Origin: Anaerolineae bacterium
GTDB taxonomy: Bacteria > Chloroflexota > Anaerolineae > Promineifilales > Promineifilaceae
Length of the DNA stretch: 6,388 bases
Direction of reading: 5' to 3'
NCBI GenBank assembly: GCA_028277515.1
Contig: JANQGC010000335.1
Span: forward strand, 1 to 6,388
This document shows positions 4,266-6,388 of the stretch, piece by piece. A model generated the notes under the pieces. It saw only the letters and a program-made list of their open reading frames with translations. It did not search any database and was not told the DNA's origin. A program made the position numbers and the translations under genes. Numbering within the stretch: the first letter of the stretch is position 1; each line of letters opens with the position of its first letter.

Positions 4266-5972
4266 TCAGCCCGCAATGTGCAGCATCCGCGCCGTTCCTT
4301 CCACATTCAAAAAGTCATTCGTCGACTCTGCGTGCACGGCCGACGGCCGCCATCGCCCATACCCATCGCTCGTCGCCGGCCCCAACCGCAAAAGCCCTTC
4401 ATGCAGCAAATGGCGCAGCAGCGCGTCCCGGTTGCGCTTCTGCCCATCGCCCAGATCGGATGTCAGCAGTGCGCGCACAGGGTTGCCTGCACTGTAATCA
4501 ATCACCAGCGTGGTGCCCACTGTGACCCGCCGCTTTTGGGGCAAGATGCGGCTGATCTTGTTCTCCTCCGTGTGCGTCCAGGACACTTTGAACAGACATT
4601 CATACACCTTGTTTTCGACATTATCCTGGCCTGGCCGGCGCAGCAGCCCCGCCTTCGTGGCCACCTGGCGTGGCTCTATCTTGAACGATACATCCTCAGG
4701 GATGCCCAAAAATTCGCGGTTATTGTGCGCAAACTGGTAAGCGACCCAATCACTCTCCACCATACTTTCCAGGTCAATCTCGGCCAGCGGCTCATAATGG
4801 TAATTCATCTGCACTTCCAGGTCGGATGGCCGGGAGACAATTCCCCGCTTGACAAATTCTTCCTTGAGCCATTCCCGTTCCTGCTCTCCCTCCGGCAAAA
4901 GCCCCTGATCGGCGGCAATAATCGCCCGGCCGTAATCGGCAAAAGAGACATCACCCGGCGGCAGATAATCCAAAGCGCGCAGGATCACGCTGCGGAAGCG
5001 GGACGCGGCGACGGCCAGCGATTTGAACGAGGCATGATAAAGTGGTCGTCTTTTATTCTCGAATTCAGGCGTTTGGGCGAACCCCTCCTTCAAATTTTCG
5101 TGCATCGCCACCAGCACCGTATACAGCGCGCCGGAAAGCACCTCGCTGAGTTGGTGCGGCCGATACCTGGACACATCCGCCAGCGTCTTATTGTTGTACA
5201 AGGATCGTAAATACTCCGCCTCGCCCAGCGGATCGCGCCCGCGGCCGAACTCCTCAGCAATCGAACTAAAAGAAGTGGATTCCTTGATCGACCCTTCCGT
5301 CTCGCGCAGAATCGCCGGCATCAAATTGTGGCTACCCATTGAGAGCAGCACGGCCGTTAAATCAGCCACCGCCTCATGAATGGCCAGCGACTGTGGGGTC
5401 AGGGCGTTGTAAAGGTCGGGGGCGATGCCGTCGATAATCGCGTGTGCCGTCTCATGAGCCACAATATCACGCGACATGCAGGAGTAAATAATCTGTTCCG
5501 GGTCTGCGGCCGAGGGGAAATAAAAAAACTGCAAACTGTGCGTCTCCCGCTCATAAAAAGCGTTCTCCCACTGCCCGGCGCGCGGAATCACCAAAAGCTG
5601 CGGCGCGTCAAAAGCCCAGCCGATGCGCCGCCCCAGCACCTCCGGGCGCTCAAACTCGTAAATTGTTTTTAGAATCGAGCCAAGGACACACACCTGCTGA
5701 AAATCGCGGGCGCTGATATCATAATCGCGGGAATCCGCCAGCCGGGTGATCTCATAATGGGGTAACACCCGCCCCTTGGGCACAAAAGGAACCCCGGCGC
5801 GCAGTTCGCCCGTTTCTTCGTCGAAGTCGAGCACAGCCACACGTTCCGAGACCGGGCCGTCCAGGAAATACGCTTCCCCTTCGGCGAAAAAGTCTTCCAC
5901 ATGTTTGATATTTTTATAACGGGTCGTGTTTGGGTCCTGGACCATGACCGGCAGGCGGGTTTTCATTGCCAT
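4266..5972 (-). CDS. Gluzincin-type zinc metalloprotease (HETAH), no signal peptide
   Basis: This is a 568-residue predicted metalloprotease. DIVAHETAHAIIDGI (169-183) carries the zinc motif HExxH (His173, Glu174, His177). HEAVADLTAVL (199-209) 23 residues on matches the ExxxD helix of thermolysin-like gluzincins, making Glu200 the third ligand. PHQLSEVLSGALYTVL (272-287) lies where thermolysin-like enzymes carry the C-terminal catalytic histidine, and His273 is a candidate. It lacks the signal peptide and long propeptide of secreted M4 enzymes. The N-terminal 165 residues and a C-terminal region of about 190 residues (380-568) are not recognised. AGAGGTG seven bases ahead of ATG 5972 supports that start; ATG 5966 is the alternative. 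It is probably the first gene of an operon with the MBL hydrolase (41-bp gap). An intracellular or non-classically exported protease is inferred; substrate unknown. Confidence 0.88.
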   Translation of the reverse strand: MAMKTRLPVMVQDPNTTRYKNIKHVEDFFAEGEAYFLDGPVSERVAVLDFDEETGELRAGVPFVPKGRVLPHYEITRLADSRDYDISARDFQQVCVLGSILKTIYEFERPEVLGRRIGWAFDAPQLLVIPRAGQWENAFYERETHSLQFFYFPSAADPEQIIYSCMSRDIVAHETAHAIIDGIAPDLYNALTPQSLAIHEAVADLTAVLLSMGSHNLMPAILRETEGSIKESTSFSSIAEEFGRGRDPLGEAEYLRSLYNNKTLADVSRYRPHQLSEVLSGALYTVLVAMHENLKEGFAQTPEFENKRRPLYHASFKSLAVAASRFRSVILRALDYLPPGDVSFADYGRAIIAADQGLLPEGEQEREWLKEEFVKRGIVSRPSDLEVQMNYHYEPLAEIDLESMVESDWVAYQFAHNNREFLGIPEDVSFKIEPRQVATKAGLLRRPGQDNVENKVYECLFKVSWTHTEENKISRILPQKRRVTVGTTLVIDYSAGNPVRALLTSDLGDGQKRNRDALLRHLLHEGLLRLGPATSDGYGRWRPSAVHAESTNDFLNVEGTARMLHIAG

Positions 5973-6033
5973 TACCTGTCACCTCTTATCTAAACTCTAG
6001 TAACCCGACACTTTTACAAAGAGAGGATTAATT

Positions 6034-6104
6034 GGACGCTGATTCACGCTGATAACGCTGAATTTTTTATTTTCATCAGCGGAAATCCGCTCTTGTCCGC
6101 GTCC
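6034..6104. repeat. 71-bp imperfect palindrome in the leader of the HETAH protease gene
   Basis: The element opens with GGACGC and closes with GCGTCC. Its arms (6034-6061 and 6076-6104) pair imperfectly, the inner ends being CGCTGA and TCAGCG around an A/T-rich loop. The left arm itself repeats the unit ACGCTGA(T) about every 12 bases. This style of spacer palindrome, with CGCTGAT-like steps, is common as dispersed repeats in many bacterial genomes. No protein is encoded. On the leftward transcript it would form a hairpin about 60-130 bases before the protease start. Confidence 0.6.
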
Positions 6105-6139
6105 TATTTCTTAACTGTAGGGTAACTAGATCTAAACGC

Positions 6140-6169
6140 AGTGTAAACGAATTGAAGATCCCAGGTCAA
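6140..6169 (-). promoter_or_regulatory. Candidate sigma-70-type promoter for the protease-hydrolase operon
   Basis: On the minus strand TTGACC (6169-6164) and TACACT (6145-6140) are separated by 18 bp and match the consensus at five of six and four of six positions. Transcription would start near 6133, giving a leader of about 160 bases that includes the 71-bp palindrome. No other signal confirms it. Confidence 0.3.
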
Positions 6170-6241
6170 TAAAGCCAAAATCAAGCCGCCTGTAAAATGA
6201 ATTACACCATTCCGAATATGGGGGTTAGACCTTTACCCTGA

Positions 6242-6268
6242 ATTATAGGGCGATTCCAAAGTCGCCAA
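6242..6268 (-). promoter_or_regulatory. Candidate promoter with perfect TATAAT and internal dyad
   Basis: On the minus strand TATAAT (6247-6242) is preceded after 15 bp by TTGGCG (6268-6263). The spacer is short and the -35 partial, but the dyad GGCGA...TCGCC (6249-6253 and 6262-6266) fills the space between the two boxes and could act as an operator. The leader to the HETAH protease would be about 260 bases. The same dyad may instead be just one more hairpin repeat. Confidence 0.25.
6249..6266. repeat. Short hairpin sharing its tip with the 1571-1605 hairpin
   Basis: GGCGA (6249-6253) pairs with TCGCC (6262-6266). The loop carries TTCCAAAGT at 6254-6262, the same nine bases found at the tip of the inverted repeat at 1571-1605. 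Both copies lie outside genes. This suggests a hairpin family with a conserved apex and variable stem. Confidence 0.45.
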
Positions 6269-6276
6269 TTATCGTA

Positions 6277-6346
6277 TCGTAACCGCGAAATCATTTTCGC
6301 GCTCTGGCGTATGCACAAGAACGCGATTGTGAAATCGCGGTTACGA
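6277..6346. repeat. Nested inverted repeats at the right edge
   Basis: TCGTAACCGCGA (6277-6288) and TCGCGGTTACGA (6335-6346) are perfect 12-bp inverted copies. Each overlaps its own local hairpin: CGCGAAA/TTTCGCG (6284-6301, loop TCAT) and CGCGATT/AATCGCG (6322-6339, loop GTGA). The region can therefore form either one long hairpin or two small ones. No gene is seen from 5973 to the window end, so its target, if any, is unclear. Confidence 0.7.
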
Positions 6347-6388
6347 ATTAAACAAACGTTGACACAGATTGGCTTATATGATATCTTA

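Larger units (their letters stand above)
5973..6388. other. 416-bp gene-free spacer upstream of the HETAH protease
   Basis: No convincing reading frame, tRNA or other RNA gene is visible on either strand. The contents are the repeats and candidate promoters listed separately: the 71-bp palindrome, two possible leftward promoters, a short dyad and the nested hairpins. The spacer is AT-richer than the genes and contains no CGGCCG, unlike the coding regions. It probably serves as the control region of the leftward protease-hydrolase genes. Confidence 0.6.

Noticed and set aside
4200..5210. Long plus-strand open frame (336 codons) opposite the HETAH protease gene
   Set aside because: It lies on the antisense of a gene with clear zinc-site motifs, has no recognisable domain, is rich in Arg, Gln, His and Pro as antisense frames often are, and has no ribosome site.

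Overview
The window is a compact bacterial stretch of about 6.4 kb with moderately high GC in the genes and AT-rich, palindrome-rich spacers. A short toxin-antitoxin end reads rightward at the left edge. Everything else with coding evidence (405 to 5972) reads leftward. The host is probably an environmental bacterium, and I lean toward Chloroflexota. The lean rests on the overall look: a MazF of the EIKKTRPCLVIS type, an XRE/HigA relic, a Pr6Pr-type membrane protein, leaderless zinc proteases, repeated hairpins between genes and a strong excess of CGGCCG. No marker gene is present, so the phylum is inference only.

Left part (1-1464). The last 16 codons of an AbrB/MazE-type antitoxin overlap a complete MazF/PemK endoribonuclease gene. 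A perfect 15-bp inverted repeat separates mazF from the convergent leftward genes and probably serves both as a transcription end. The leftward cluster here is, in transcription order, a truncated HigA-like antitoxin (1464-1291), a 65-residue single-pass membrane protein whose start overlaps the end of that relic, and a six-helix Pr6Pr-family membrane protein. Spacing suggests these are co-transcribed.

Central and right part (1614-5972). There are three consecutive leftward genes: a 568-residue gluzincin-type zinc protease (HETAH), a 407-residue ComEC-like metallo-beta-lactamase-fold hydrolase 41 bp downstream of it, and, after a 292-bp spacer, a 364-residue astacin-like metzincin (HEFGHALGCIHE) with a C-terminal PPC-like beta domain. 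None has a recognisable signal peptide. This trio of apparently cytoplasmic metal hydrolases is the best candidate for an uncharacterised functional module. No nucleotide-binding, sensor or effector-recognition gene lies inside the window to define what it does.

Spacers. The 292-bp spacer (2709-3000) holds two roughly 90 % identical copies of a 94-bp element that folds best as RNA of the minus strand. Its second copy includes the stop codon and last three sense codons of the hydrolase gene. The right-hand spacer (5973-6388) has no gene. It holds a 71-bp imperfect palindrome, two possible leftward promoters and a cluster of nested hairpins. No tRNA, rRNA, CRISPR array or transposase was seen.
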